This document shows positions 25,044-34,352 of a DNA stretch of 64,000 nucleotides, one piece after another. The number at the start of each line of letters is the position of its first letter. Positions within the stretch are counted from its first letter, which is position 1. Under the pieces are notes generated by a model. The model had not been told where the DNA came from. It did not search any database and saw only the letters and a list, made by a program, of their open reading frames with translations. Source of the DNA: CBDAPE01 sp965198325 (GTDB lineage: Bacteria; Pseudomonadota; Alphaproteobacteria; UBA828; JAPUJA01). A program made the position numbers and the translations under genes. The stretch is from NCBI GenBank assembly GCA_965198325.1, contig CBDAPE010000015.1, positions 62,001 to 126,000 on the forward strand, written 5' to 3'.

Positions 25044-27418
25044 CTATGTCTTGGCGCGAGCATCATGGATCGTGCGCCAGATGGCATGCGGCGTAAAGGG
25101 CATATCCACGTGGGTCACGCCAAGCGGCGACAGGGCATCGACCACGGCGTTGCCGATGGTTGCCGGCGCGCCGATCGTACCGCACTCGCCGATCGCCTTG
25201 GCGCCCAGCGGATTATTCGGGCTCGGCGTCTCCTGGAAATCGTGGAGGATACTCGGCAAATCGTCGGCACGGGGCATGCAGTAGTCCATGAACGAGCCGC
25301 TGAGAAGCTGTCCGGACGCAGCGTCGTAGACGACCTGTTCGAAGAGCGCCTGCCCGGCCCCCCCCTGGGCGATGCCGCCGTGGGCCTGACCCTCGACGAT
25401 CATGGGGTTGATCACGATGCCGATATCGTCGACGCAAACGTAATCCCGGATCCGGACCTCGCCAGTCTCGGGGTCGACCAGAGCGACGCAGAGATGCACG
25501 CCCGAGGGGTAATTGAAGTCGGGCGGATCGTAGAACGTGGTTTCCTCGAGTCCCGGTTCCATTCCCTCGGGCAGATCGCCGGCGTGATAAGCCGCCCAGG
25601 CCAGGTCGGCGAAGGCAATGTTCCGGTTCGAGCCCTTGGCCTGAAAGACGCCGTCGGCGAATTCGATGTCACCGGCCTCGGTGCCGAGCAGGTGGGCGGC
25701 GAGAGTACCACCCTTTGCGAGCACCTTATCGCAGCTGAGCTGGATGGCCGGGCCGACGATCGTCAGCGAGCGCGATGCGTAGGTCCCGAGCCCGAAGGGT
25801 ACCCGGTCCGTATCGCCTTCGACGACCTCGATGTCGTCCAGCGGAATGCCGAGCTTGTCGGCGGCAATCTGGCTATAGGTCGTGCCGTGCCCCTGGCCGT
25901 GGGAGTGAGTGCCGCAAAACAGCGTCGCCTTGCCACTCGGATGGACGCGAAGTGATGCGGAATCCCAGAAGCCTATGCGCCCGCCCATCTCGACGCTCAA
26001 CTTGCTCGGGCCAAAGCCGCCGATGTCGAAGAAGCAGCCGACCCCGATGCCCATCAACTCGCCATTTGCCCGGCGCCGAACCTGCTCGGCGCGCAGCTCG
26101 TCGTAGCCCGCCAGTGCCTTGATCTTGCCAACCAGCCCGACAAGATCACCGGAATCGTAAGTCGCGTCGGTCTGGGTCGCATAGGGAAAAGCTTCGGCCG
26201 GAATCAAGTTGCGTTCGCGCAACGCCATGGGCTCGAGACCCAGCTCCCGGGCCGCATTTTCCATCAGCCGCTCGATGACGTAGATCGCCTCGGGCCGCCC
26301 GGCCCCCCGATAGGCGTCGACCGGCGTCGTGTTCGTGTAGGCGACCCGCACCCGGCAATGGATCGCGAGAATCCGGTAGAAGCCCGAAAGCACGACTGCG
26401 TAATACTGGGTCGGAATGCAGACCGCGAACGCCGAGAGATAGGCGCCGACGTTACCGATCGTATCGACCTCCAACGCGAGGCAGTGGCCCTCCGCGTCGA
26501 GCGCTAGGCGACAACGGGTGCGGTGGCCACGAGCATGGGTATCGACCATCAGGGCTTCCGAGCGAGTCGCAGTCCAGCGTACGGGACGGCCCAATCGGCG
26601 CGACGCCCAGAGCACGAGCGGCTCTTCGGGGTAATGGTAAATCTTCACGCCGAAGCCGCCGCCGACCGAGGGAGCGACGACCCGGACCTTGTGTTCAGGC
26701 AGCTTGAGCGACGACTCGAGGAGAAGGCGAATCAGATGGGGATTCTGGCTCGACGTGTAGAGCGTGTAGTCGTCTGTGCCCGGATCGTATCGGCCGATGC
26801 AGGCACGGGGCTCGATCGGCGAGCCCGCAATTCTATTCTGGACGAGATCAAGCTCGGTGATATGCGCCGCGTTCGTGAATGCTTGGGCAACTGCGTCCGC
26901 ATCGCCGATCTCCCAGTCGCAGACCTGGTTCGTGCCAAAGCGCTCGTGGACGAGGGGAGCGCCGGGCTCAAGCGCCGCGCTCGCGTCGGCCACCGCGTCG
27001 AGCCGCTCGAAGTCGATGTCGAGGGCCTCGACGCCAAGTTGGGCAGTATCGGGATCTTCGGCCACGACCATCGCCACCGTATCGCCGACGTGGCAAACCT
27101 TGCCCTGGGCCAAAGGCAGGCGCTGCTGCTCGTTCATGGGTGAGCCGTCGCTCGAATTTACCTCTCACAGGAGACCCAGCGGGCCGAGGCCGTCCCTGGC
27201 CGCATCTTCGCCGGTGAGGATCAGGGGAGCATGCCAGGAAGGCGACGCGCAGCGCTCGTGTCGATGGCCTTGATGCGCGCATGAGCGTGAGGGCTGCGAT
27301 AGAACGCGGCATAGATCTGATCGGGCATGACGATATCGTCGACTTAGCGTCCCCGACCCAGAAGCAGACGCTTGTCTTCGCGCCGCTCGACCGGCTGTCC
27401 GGTGAACAGCTCCGTCAT
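25044..27418 (-). pseudogene. coxL: CoxL-like molybdenum hydroxylase large subunit, 5' end disrupted
   Basis: Mo-cofactor subunit of a form II aerobic CO-dehydrogenase-like enzyme: the active-site loop is AYRGAGR (form I would be AYxCSFR), so CO oxidation is not implied. The frame from 27137 gives 697 residues, but family members have about 80 more. Those are encoded upstream: from ATG 27418, MTELFTGQPVERRED...GRGR then TAA (27344-27346) where Tyr is expected, then a one-base loss at a G4 run (27224-27227), then TGA (27165-27167). The frame is open downstream. Either a decaying gene or a sequence with three errors. An N-truncated product from 27137 would lack part of the Mo-cofactor domain. 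Confidence 0.8.
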
Positions 27419-27443
27419 CTCCCCGCCCCAGCCGGCAGACCGT

Positions 27444-27926
27444 TCAGGCGCCGTCGCCGGCGTTCAGGCTCTTGGCCGTCGCCTGCACGGCCTTGACGAT
27501 GTTGTGATAGCCCGTGCAGCGGCAGATGTTGCCCTCGAGCCAGCGACGGATGGACTCTTCCGACGGATTGGGATCGCGGCGCAGGAGGTCGAGCGTGCTG
27601 AGCAGCATGCCCGGCGTGCAGAAGCCGCATTGCAGCCCGTGGTTTTCCTTGAACGCCTGCTGGACCGGGTGCAGCGTCTCGCCGTCGGCCAGACCCTCGA
27701 CCGTGGTGATCGCGGCGCCTTCCGCCTGTGCCGCGAGCATGGTGCAGGATTTTACGGACTCGCCGTCGACATGAACGACACAGGCGCCACACTGACTGGT
27801 ATCGCAACCCACATGGGTGCCTGTGAGCCCAAGATTGCGTCGCAGGAACTCGACGAGAAGGGTGCGCGGGTCGACCTCGCCATCCACGGACCTGCCGTTG
27901 ACCGTCATGGTCACCTTGATCGTCAT
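27444..27926 (-). CDS. coxS: CoxS-like [2Fe-2S] subunit of a molybdenum hydroxylase
   Basis: Small iron-sulfur subunit, 160 residues. N-terminal plant-ferredoxin-type cluster: GCDTSQCGAC plus the Cys in KSCTMLA. C-terminal four-helix cluster: CGFCTPG and NICRCTGYHNI. Complete. It overlaps the CoxG-like gene by four bases and is followed by the damaged large-subunit gene 26 bases later. Confidence 0.95.
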   Translation of the reverse strand: MTIKVTMTVNGRSVDGEVDPRTLLVEFLRRNLGLTGTHVGCDTSQCGACVVHVDGESVKSCTMLAAQAEGAAITTVEGLADGETLHPVQQAFKENHGLQCGFCTPGMLLSTLDLLRRDPNPSEESIRRWLEGNICRCTGYHNIVKAVQATAKSLNAGDGA

Positions 27927-28396
27927 GTCTCCCCCCCAGTCGCGATCTCAACCTGCGTGCCGCCGAAGCGATCCACGAGATTGCCGAAGAACTGCCCGGC
28001 AAGCTTGCGCACGGTGCCCTTGACGACGCGCGATCCCAGCTGGGCCAGCTTACCGCCGATCTGGGCCTCCGCAACATAGCGCAAGGTCGTGCCGCTGTCC
28101 GTCTCTTCAAGCACGACCGTGGCAAATCCCTTCGCGAAGCCCGCGACGCCACCCTCGCCTTCGCCGCGGATGGTGTAGGAGGCGGGCTCATTCAAATCCT
28201 CGAGGGTCACCCGGCCGGCAAAGCGGGCGCTCACGGGCCCGATCTTCGATTTCACCGTGGCGGTGAACTCCGCCTCCGAGACCTTGTCGAGTTCTTCGCA
28301 GCCCGGGATACAGGCGCGCAGCACCGCCGCGTCGTTGAGCGCCTGCCAAACCGCCTCGCGCACGACGGGCAGTTCGTATTCACCGGTCAATTCCAT
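27923..28396 (-). CDS. coxG: CoxG/SRPBCC-family membrane-recruitment protein
   Basis: A 157-residue START/SRPBCC-fold protein of the carbon-monoxide-dehydrogenase subunit G family (MELTGEYELPVVREAVWQALNDAAVLRACIPGCEEL start; EGEGGVAGFAKG glycine loop). CoxG recruits the oxidised hydroxylase to the cytoplasmic membrane; some homologues bind substrate. First gene of the Mo-hydroxylase operon. Confidence 0.9.
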   Translation of the reverse strand: MELTGEYELPVVREAVWQALNDAAVLRACIPGCEELDKVSEAEFTATVKSKIGPVSARFAGRVTLEDLNEPASYTIRGEGEGGVAGFAKGFATVVLEETDSGTTLRYVAEAQIGGKLAQLGSRVVKGTVRKLAGQFFGNLVDRFGGTQVEIATGGET

Positions 28397-28538
28397 GAGC
28401 CGATCCTACATAAACTGGGCCACCAACGGGCATAAAACCTAGACTTCGCCGCCCCGGGGTGCAAGGAGCCGCCGGGCCGCCCCGGAACCCGATCGGCCTC
28501 GTGGGGAAACGCATCAAGGAGCCTCCAGAAGGGCAAAA

Positions 28539-28570
28539 TTGTATTCAAAACTGAAAGGATTGTATACGAT
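28539..28570. promoter_or_regulatory. Pair of TTGTATnC-type palindromes upstream of the FAD monooxygenase
   Basis: TTGTATTCAA (28539-28548) and ATTGTATACGAT (28559-28570), centres 20 bases apart, about 70-100 bases before the monooxygenase start. Similar palindromes lie at 32116 and 35751, beside GntR genes, so an FCD-type GntR operator is likely. Confidence 0.5.
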
Positions 28571-28637
28571 CCGAAAAATCCGATATAGCGGGAATCCCCA
28601 CAGCGGTGCCAGAACAAGAGCGAGACCGACCAGCACA

Positions 28638-29840
28638 ATGAACAAACGACACGCTGAAATCGCCGGCGGCGGGTTCGCCGGAATCACACTCGGCGCGGCC
28701 CTTGCCCAACGGGGATGGACGGTCCGGATTCACGAACGCTCGCCCGAGTGCCGGGCCTTCGGAGCCGGCATCTGGTTCTGGGAGAATGGCCTACGTGTGC
28801 TGTCATCAATCGGCGCTTGCGACGAGGCGCTCGAGGGCGCAATCATGGCGCCGTCATGGCGGAGCCTGGACGCGCGCGGCAAGGTTATCGACCAGTTTTA
28901 TTTCGGCAACCACGATGACGGAGGACGGGTTTACTGCATCGTCCGCCAGACCCTCTATCAGGCGGTCTACAACGCTGCCGCGCGTAGCGGTGTCGAGATC
29001 GTCACGGACTCGAATGCCGAAGGGGCGACGCCGGAAGGTGAGTTGCTGATCGAGGGTGGCAAACGCTTCAAGGCGGATCTCGTCATCGGTGCCGACGGCA
29101 TCTATTCGAACGTGCGCGATTCGCTGAACCTGCTGAAGCGGCAGCGGGTTCATGGCGACGGCGCAATCCGGCTCGTGGTTCCCTTCGTCGCAGAGGATCT
29201 GGCCGATCCGGATTGGATGCGGATCGAGGAACGCTGGTCGACCGGCCCCAGGCGTGTTCTCTACACACCCTGCAGTCGCGACACCCTTTATCTTTGCCTG
29301 ACCAGCGTCGCTTCGGACCGTGAGGCGCTGAGCATACCGGTCCCCAAAGAGGTCTGGGCACGCTCGGTTCCGGCCTTTGCCAAATTCATCGAGCGGATTC
29401 CCGGGGAGGCCCGTTGGGACCGCTTCGAAAGCGCCTATCTCCATCGCTGGTCGAAGGGCCGGGTCGCCATCCTCGGCGATGCCGCCCACGGCATGGTTCC
29501 GGGGTTGGGCCAAGGTTGCGGCACGGCGGTGTGCAATGCGATGGGCCTGGCGGTCACCCTCGACGAGGAGCCCGACGTCGCCCGCGCCCTTGCCATTTGG
29601 GAGGCACGCGAGCGCCCACTCACCGAGCATACCCAGTTCTGGTCGTGGACCACCTGGCCGCTCACCCGGGTCCCGCCGATGGTCGCGCGGGCCGTGTTCA
29701 ACGCCCCGCTAATTCGGCCTTGGGTGGCTAAACAACGGGCGCGGCCCTCGCTGGCCGTTCCCTACGGCACCGCGTCAAATCCGCGCTGGCGACCGCCCGA
29801 GATGCGCAACGACGGCTCAGGAGCCGCGAGCAACGCGTAA
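28638..29840 (+). CDS. FAD-dependent aromatic-ring-hydroxylase-type monooxygenase
   Basis: Group A flavin monooxygenase (FAD_binding_3), 400 residues. GGGFAG near residues 9-14 is the dinucleotide site; DLVIGADGIYSNVR is the DG motif contacting FAD and NADPH; GRVAILGDAAHGMVPGLGQG is the second FAD (GD) motif. The start at 28638 aligns the GxGxxG about ten residues from the N-terminus. It is monocistronic and diverges from the CoxG gene. Homologues hydroxylate benzoate-like rings, but amine and pyridine substrates are also known, so the substrate is open. Confidence 0.9.
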   Translation: MNKRHAEIAGGGFAGITLGAALAQRGWTVRIHERSPECRAFGAGIWFWENGLRVLSSIGACDEALEGAIMAPSWRSLDARGKVIDQFYFGNHDDGGRVYCIVRQTLYQAVYNAAARSGVEIVTDSNAEGATPEGELLIEGGKRFKADLVIGADGIYSNVRDSLNLLKRQRVHGDGAIRLVVPFVAEDLADPDWMRIEERWSTGPRRVLYTPCSRDTLYLCLTSVASDREALSIPVPKEVWARSVPAFAKFIERIPGEARWDRFESAYLHRWSKGRVAILGDAAHGMVPGLGQGCGTAVCNAMGLAVTLDEEPDVARALAIWEARERPLTEHTQFWSWTTWPLTRVPPMVARAVFNAPLIRPWVAKQRARPSLAVPYGTASNPRWRPPEMRNDGSGAASNA

Positions 29841-29893
29841 CCATCGGCGATTCGCCCGTGCCGCGAACCCGCCGCAGATCCAGGTCTGCAACC

Positions 29894-31315
29894 TCAGGCC
29901 GCCCGCGAACTCTTGGGCTTGGCCGCTTTTTCCGACTTCTTCCGTGTCATCCAGGCGGGCTTGTTCTTGGCTTTCTTGCGCACGAAATCCTGGGTCATGA
30001 GCTGGTCACCCGGCCAGAAGATCTGGGGCTTCTCCCAGGAATAGGCTTCGAGCTCGGGCAACGGGCTCCTGGTATCCACGACGACCCCGTCCTTCATGAT
30101 GAGCTTGAGGCGCTTCTTGTCCTGGAGCACAGCGATATCGGCGAGCGGATCACCGTCGACGACCAGCAAATCGGCGAGCTTGCCGTCCTCGAGCGTGCCG
30201 ATCTCGCTTTCCATGTTTAGGGTCATGGCGGCATCGCGTGTGCCTGCAATTAAGACCTCCATCGCGCTCATGCCCAGATAAGTCATCATCGATTCGAGCT
30301 CGCGGGCGTGCCATTCGCCGTAAGGCACCTGACCGTTGCCGGAATCCGTGCCGACGAACATGGTCAATCCCTCACGGTGGGCCTTGGTAAGGATTCGGCT
30401 CGCGGCGTCGAGCTCGCGCTTACAGGCCTCGATTACGGTCTTCTTCATGCCGATATCCGCACCCCAGTCGACCGCGTTCACGAGCAGCGAGAGCGTCGGG
30501 TTGATCGGGGTCCGGTTCCTCACCAGCACGGCGAGATCGTCGTCGGTCATATAGGAGCCGTGGATGATCCAGTCGAATCCCGCTTCGGAGGCAAGCCTGG
30601 AGGCCTGGCCCGAGCGCGCGTGGATCGTGCAGGTCTTGGACATCATATGGGCGATCTCCGCGATCGCCTTCAGATCACCAAGACCGATGGTGCCGGCGAG
30701 AAGCCCCGTGCTCGTCAGCGAATCACCGTCGCCTGCGACCTTGACGATGTCGACCCCGTCCTTGAGCTGCCGGCGCGCCTCGACGATCATTTCGTCACGC
30801 GTGTTGCAGAGCACCGCAAAAGACGAGGCCGGATGCTCCATGTGACTCGGGAAGGCCGAGCCGATCGCATTGTAGGTGGTAATGTAGCGCCCACTCGCGG
30901 TCATCCGCGGCCCCTGGATCATGCCGATGTTCACGGCATCCCGGAGCGCGACGTTGATGTTGAACAGGCCGCCCGGTGCACAGATCGCCGTTACGCCGGC
31001 GCGCAGCAACTTTTTCAGATTGTGAGCCGCCTTCAGCGTGCGGTATTCGCAGCTCGTATAGATATCGAGCTGTTCGAACGAACTGACGTCGCCATAGGAC
31101 GGATGAACATGGGTGTCGATCAGGCCGGGCATGATGGTGCGCGCCGCGGCGTCAATCGTTTTGTAGGAACCGCCGGCTTCGGCCGCCGCCTTGACGGCCT
31201 GGGCCGGACCGATTTTCGAAATTCGGTTGCCGTCGACGAGGACGCTGTGATTCGACCGCGCCGGATTTCCGGTGCAGTCGAGGAGATTGCCGTTGTGGAT
31301 GAGATATCGACTCAT
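29894..31315 (-). CDS. Amidohydrolase (imidazolonepropionase/prolidase-like)
   Basis: Metal-dependent amidohydrolase-superfamily enzyme, 473 residues. Metal-binding elements in order: DTHVHP (HxH) near residue 67, K in DIVKVAGDG, H in IHARSG, H in WIIHGSYM and D in VGTDSGNG, the arrangement of the imidazolonepropionase/Xaa-Pro dipeptidase group. The last 30 residues are Lys/Arg-rich, unusual for the family. ATG 31315 follows a GAAGGG site. It diverges from nothing close; a GntR gene ends just upstream on the same strand and may regulate it. Substrate unknown. Confidence 0.88.
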   Translation of the reverse strand: MSRYLIHNGNLLDCTGNPARSNHSVLVDGNRISKIGPAQAVKAAAEAGGSYKTIDAAARTIMPGLIDTHVHPSYGDVSSFEQLDIYTSCEYRTLKAAHNLKKLLRAGVTAICAPGGLFNINVALRDAVNIGMIQGPRMTASGRYITTYNAIGSAFPSHMEHPASSFAVLCNTRDEMIVEARRQLKDGVDIVKVAGDGDSLTSTGLLAGTIGLGDLKAIAEIAHMMSKTCTIHARSGQASRLASEAGFDWIIHGSYMTDDDLAVLVRNRTPINPTLSLLVNAVDWGADIGMKKTVIEACKRELDAASRILTKAHREGLTMFVGTDSGNGQVPYGEWHARELESMMTYLGMSAMEVLIAGTRDAAMTLNMESEIGTLEDGKLADLLVVDGDPLADIAVLQDKKRLKLIMKDGVVVDTRSPLPELEAYSWEKPQIFWPGDQLMTQDFVRKKAKNKPAWMTRKKSEKAAKPKSSRAA

Positions 31316-31375
31316 GTGCCGTTTCCCTTCGATGTGCCGGATAGCGAGCATTAGACTTCCGGCGTCCGTAGCCGA

Positions 31376-32071
31376 TTAACCTGGTGGCGTCGGTCGCTGC
31401 CGCTGCAGGCTGTTAAGGAGGTTGGCGAGGGTATGCTCACGGTGGGCCGCGCAAAACCGCGCCGTCGCCCGCGCATCGCCGGCGCGAAACGCCTTGAATA
31501 TATCCCAGTGTTCGCGTTGCGCCACTTCGAGCCGCCCTCCCGAGACCGCGTCGATTCGGACATAGCTTTCGACCTGATCGCCCAGGGTCTCCAGGAGCCG
31601 GCACAGGCGCGGACGGCGCGAGCAGGCCGTAATCCGGCTATGGAACGCATGATTGATCCTGGCGAAGGCATCAATGTTCTCGGGCGTGGGGTCGAGCATT
31701 CGATCCATCTCGTGCAGAATGGCCTCGATCTCCCCGACTTCATCGTCGCTGCGCTGTTTCGCGGCCAGTCCGCCAGCCTGCTTCTCGAGCAATCCCCGAA
31801 TTTCGAAGATTTCAGTGATCTCGATTGGATCGAGCTCGACGACGAGATATCCCCGGCGAGGACGAAACGCGACCAAACCCTCTGCTTCCAGCCGCTTGAG
31901 CGCCTCTCGCACGGGCACTCGACTGATGCCGAGCGCGCGGGCGATATTTTCCTGCCGAAGCGGCTCACCCGCTTTCGCAGCGCCTGCGAAGATGCGCTGA
32001 CGGAGATGGTCGTGGACGATGTCCGGCAGGTTCTCGAACCGGTAGGCGGCATCGGCGAGCACAGGGGACAT
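31376..32071 (-). CDS. GntR-family transcriptional regulator, FCD type
   Basis: FadR/FCD-type GntR regulator, 231 residues. N-terminal winged helix: IARALGISRVPVREALKRLEAEGLV about residues 43-67, then GYLVVEL. The C-terminal FCD domain carries the metal/ligand residues (D/N...H...H) of the all-helical effector pocket. Acid-type effectors bind this class. A TTGTATTCAA palindrome sits 45 bases before its start, so it probably regulates itself and perhaps the divergent SnoaL-like gene and the amidohydrolase. Confidence 0.92.
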   Translation of the reverse strand: MSPVLADAAYRFENLPDIVHDHLRQRIFAGAAKAGEPLRQENIARALGISRVPVREALKRLEAEGLVAFRPRRGYLVVELDPIEITEIFEIRGLLEKQAGGLAAKQRSDDEVGEIEAILHEMDRMLDPTPENIDAFARINHAFHSRITACSRRPRLCRLLETLGDQVESYVRIDAVSGGRLEVAQREHWDIFKAFRAGDARATARFCAAHREHTLANLLNSLQRQRPTPPG

Positions 32072-32115
32072 CCGGCGACCTTTCTCGGATCGAGGGAAGC
32101 GCGTCGATCCTTTCG

Positions 32116-32127
32116 ATTGTATTCAAT
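32116..32127. promoter_or_regulatory. ATTGTATTCAAT operator-like palindrome
   Basis: Arms ATTG and CAAT around TATT, between the divergent GntR gene (start 32071) and the SnoaL-like gene (start 32220). The same core occurs at 28539 and 35751. Confidence 0.5.
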
Positions 32128-32219
32128 TTACTCTTTTAATATCTTGCCCTGTGTACCGTCAAGCCGCCCGGCCGACATTGCCGGTCTCGACGGTCGTTCC
32201 GATCCAGGGAGTTTTGCAG

Positions 32220-32624
32220 ATGACTGCCGAGACCGATCCCGCCGTGACCGTCGAGTTCGTCGACTCCATCGTCGACGCCTTCAATCGTCACGATGTCGAC
32301 GCGATCGTGAATCACTTCGCCGCCGACGGCGAATGGTTTCTCGCCCGCGGCCCTGAGCCGCACGGCCGGTGCCTAAGGGGGCACGCCGAGATTCGCGCGC
32401 TGTTGACGTCTCGCTTCGAGCGAATTCCCGACATGCGTTGGGTCAATGGCCAAAGCTGGGTGTCAGGCAACACCGCCACATCGACCTGGACCGTCCGGGG
32501 CAAGGCGCTCGACGGCGATGCAATGGACTGGTGGGGGATCGACTTCTGGGAATTCTCAGACGGAAAGATCACCAAGAAGGATACGTACTGGAAGATGGTT
32601 CGGCTCGACGACCCGGACCAATAG
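32220..32624 (+). CDS. SnoaL-like (NTF2-fold) protein
   Basis: A 134-residue NTF2-fold protein with the typical SnoaL-like start (VEFVDSIVDAFNRHDVDAIVNHFAADGEW), a central GHAEIRALL helix and a DFWEFSDGKITKKDTYWKMV end. Such small cone-shaped proteins act as isomerases, hydratases or ligand binders, and function cannot be deduced. Divergent from the FCD regulator, so it may be in its regulon. Confidence 0.82.
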   Translation: MTAETDPAVTVEFVDSIVDAFNRHDVDAIVNHFAADGEWFLARGPEPHGRCLRGHAEIRALLTSRFERIPDMRWVNGQSWVSGNTATSTWTVRGKALDGDAMDWWGIDFWEFSDGKITKKDTYWKMVRLDDPDQ

Positions 32625-32720
32625 CCGCGCGCCGACGGCCAGGCGCTGGCCAACGCCGTTCGAACGAATTTGCCGCGGCGTCGTTAGCACCGGTCCGTGA
32701 CGGCCAAGTGCCGGCCGGGA

Positions 32721-33068
32721 TTAGCCGGCCTCGGCGCAGGTCACGCAGCGCTCCACGACGGGATCGATCTCAAGCCGCGCGATCGGGATTTTCTTGCCGC
32801 AGTCGACGCAAAAGCCGAAATCACCCGCAGCCAAGCGCGCGAGCGCAGCATCGATACGCCGGAGCCGCCCCTGGCGCCGGACGCCGACGGCCTTGGCCAT
32901 GGCCTGAACCTGAAGCGCGTCCATCCGCGACAGGCGACCGACCCGTGTCTGGTCGAGTTCAACCGGGCGGCGTTCGCCGGCCGCGGCGCCGTCCACGGTC
33001 AACAGGCTGTCGCGCTCGTCTTCGAGGCGTTGCCCGATCTGATCGGGATCTAAAACCGGGCGGTTCAC
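32721..33068 (-). CDS. DksA/TraR-family C4 zinc-finger protein
   Basis: A 115-residue small DksA-like protein. The C-terminal four-Cys finger is FCVDCGKKIPIARLEIDP...RCVTC, preceded by a helical hairpin (LRRIDAALARLAAGDFGF). DksA homologues bind the RNA polymerase secondary channel. The acidic DxxDA tip of DksA is not obvious here, so it may be a non-canonical member. Lies seven bases downstream of the cold-shock gene. Confidence 0.88.
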   Translation of the reverse strand: MNRPVLDPDQIGQRLEDERDSLLTVDGAAAGERRPVELDQTRVGRLSRMDALQVQAMAKAVGVRRQGRLRRIDAALARLAAGDFGFCVDCGKKIPIARLEIDPVVERCVTCAEAG

Positions 33069-33075
33069 GCCGTCG

Positions 33076-33285
33076 CTAGTCGAGCGCGACGATGTTCTCC
33101 GCCGCCTGCTTGCCGTCCCGGCCCGGCACCAGCTCGTACTCGACCTTTTGGCCCTCGCGCAGACCGGTCAGGCCGGCCCGCTCCACGGCGGAAATATGCA
33201 CGAATGCATCCTTGCCGCCCTCGTCGGGTTGAATGAAACCGAATCCCTTGGTCGGGTTAAACCACTTCACGACCCCTGTCGCCAT
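33076..33285 (-). CDS. Cold-shock domain protein (CspA family)
   Basis: A 69-residue single OB-fold cold-shock protein that binds single-stranded nucleic acid. RNP1 is KGFGFIQP and RNP2 is DAFVHISAV. The start at 33285 gives the canonical MATGVVKWFNPTKGFGF opening and is preceded by GAAGGA. Probably co-transcribed with the DksA-like gene. Confidence 0.96.
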   Translation of the reverse strand: MATGVVKWFNPTKGFGFIQPDEGGKDAFVHISAVERAGLTGLREGQKVEYELVPGRDGKQAAENIVALD

Positions 33286-33497
33286 AACAAATCCTTCCGT
33301 TTCTACCACCGACGCCGATCTCCCCGAGCGGCATCGTTACTCACACTTCGCGATCTCGGGGGTTGTTTGGCAGTCACGACGAGCGACCAAAAAACACCTT
33401 AAAACCGGCAATAGCGATGGCACTGTGGGGGATTCCGCGAAAAAGCACAAGCGGCGCAACAACGGCAGGAAATGTGGCCCGCTGCACGGCGGCCCGT

Positions 33498-34103
33498 TCA
33501 GGCCGCCTCGGCCATTGCCTGAAACGCTGCGATGAACTCCTCGCTACTGCGGCGGGCCCCTGTCTGGAGGTATTCCATGGCGTCGAGGGCCGCTTCGTGG
33601 CGGGCTTCGCTCGACCCGCCGCAACAATCCTCGACGAGGCGCATGTAGTAATCGCGTTGATGGCCGTCGACAAAAGTGTAGTGCACGCAGACGTCCGTAA
33701 GCCCGCCGGCCAATATCAGGGTATCGGCCCCAAGCCCCTTGAGCAAAATTTCGAGATCCGTGCCGAAAAAGCAGGAATACCGGCGCTTACGAATGAAATA
33801 GTCGCCATCTTGGGGCAACAATTCATCGACGAGCTCGGTGCCGGTGTTGCCCTCGATGCAGTGAACATCTTCCACGCCGTCAAGCTCGCGGCCGAAATCC
33901 ACGTGGTCGGGACGGTGGGCCTCCTGGAAGAAGACGATAGGCACGCCGGCGGTACGCGCCGCTTCGACGAGCGGAACCGTTCTCGCGACACGGTCCGCAA
34001 ATCCGGGCATGTGGGGAATGCCGGCCTCCTCATCGGACATTCCCCCGCCCTTCTGCATATCAATGACGATGAGTGCCGCGCGACCCACGATCATGTCCAC
34101 CAT
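33498..34103 (-). CDS. Isochorismatase-family cysteine hydrolase
   Basis: A 201-residue cysteine hydrolase of the isochorismatase/nicotinamidase fold. Catalytic triad D15 (VIDMQ), K106 (IRKRRYSCFFGT) and C139 (GGLTDVCVHYT) is intact. The family hydrolyses amides such as N-carbamoylsarcosine, biuret, ureidoacrylate or nicotinamide. The setting (amine oxidases, ureohydrolases) makes an amide or ureido substrate plausible. Divergent from the DAO-type gene. Confidence 0.9.
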   Translation of the reverse strand: MVDMIVGRAALIVIDMQKGGGMSDEEAGIPHMPGFADRVARTVPLVEAARTAGVPIVFFQEAHRPDHVDFGRELDGVEDVHCIEGNTGTELVDELLPQDGDYFIRKRRYSCFFGTDLEILLKGLGADTLILAGGLTDVCVHYTFVDGHQRDYYMRLVEDCCGGSSEARHEAALDAMEYLQTGARRSSEEFIAAFQAMAEAA

Positions 34104-34352
34104 GGCTTCCCTCCCAATTCGCAGTTTCTGGACGGTCTCGACAGTATGCTAGCACCACTTTTTACGTCGGTCCAAGTTGATCGCGGTCGCCGCCACGACG
34201 CGCTAAGAAGCCTGTGAAGGTGCGTTTGGGTTTTTGAAGCGAACCGATCGAGATAATGAGTGTTGAGATTCATCGTAAAGCGGGATAGCCATCCGGGTGG
34301 CGCGCGGCCGGTCTCCACGACGGCGTCGCGGCCCGGCGAAGGGAGCGTATCA

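Noticed and set aside
27165..27167. TGA in the coxL 5' region as recoding or selenocysteine
   Set aside because: It is accompanied by a TAA and a frameshift in the same 280 bases; some Mo-hydroxylases contain selenium, but not at this position.
32721..33285. DksA-like and cold-shock pair as part of a mobile or stress island
   Set aside because: Both are ordinary chromosomal genes and no repeats or integrase are nearby.
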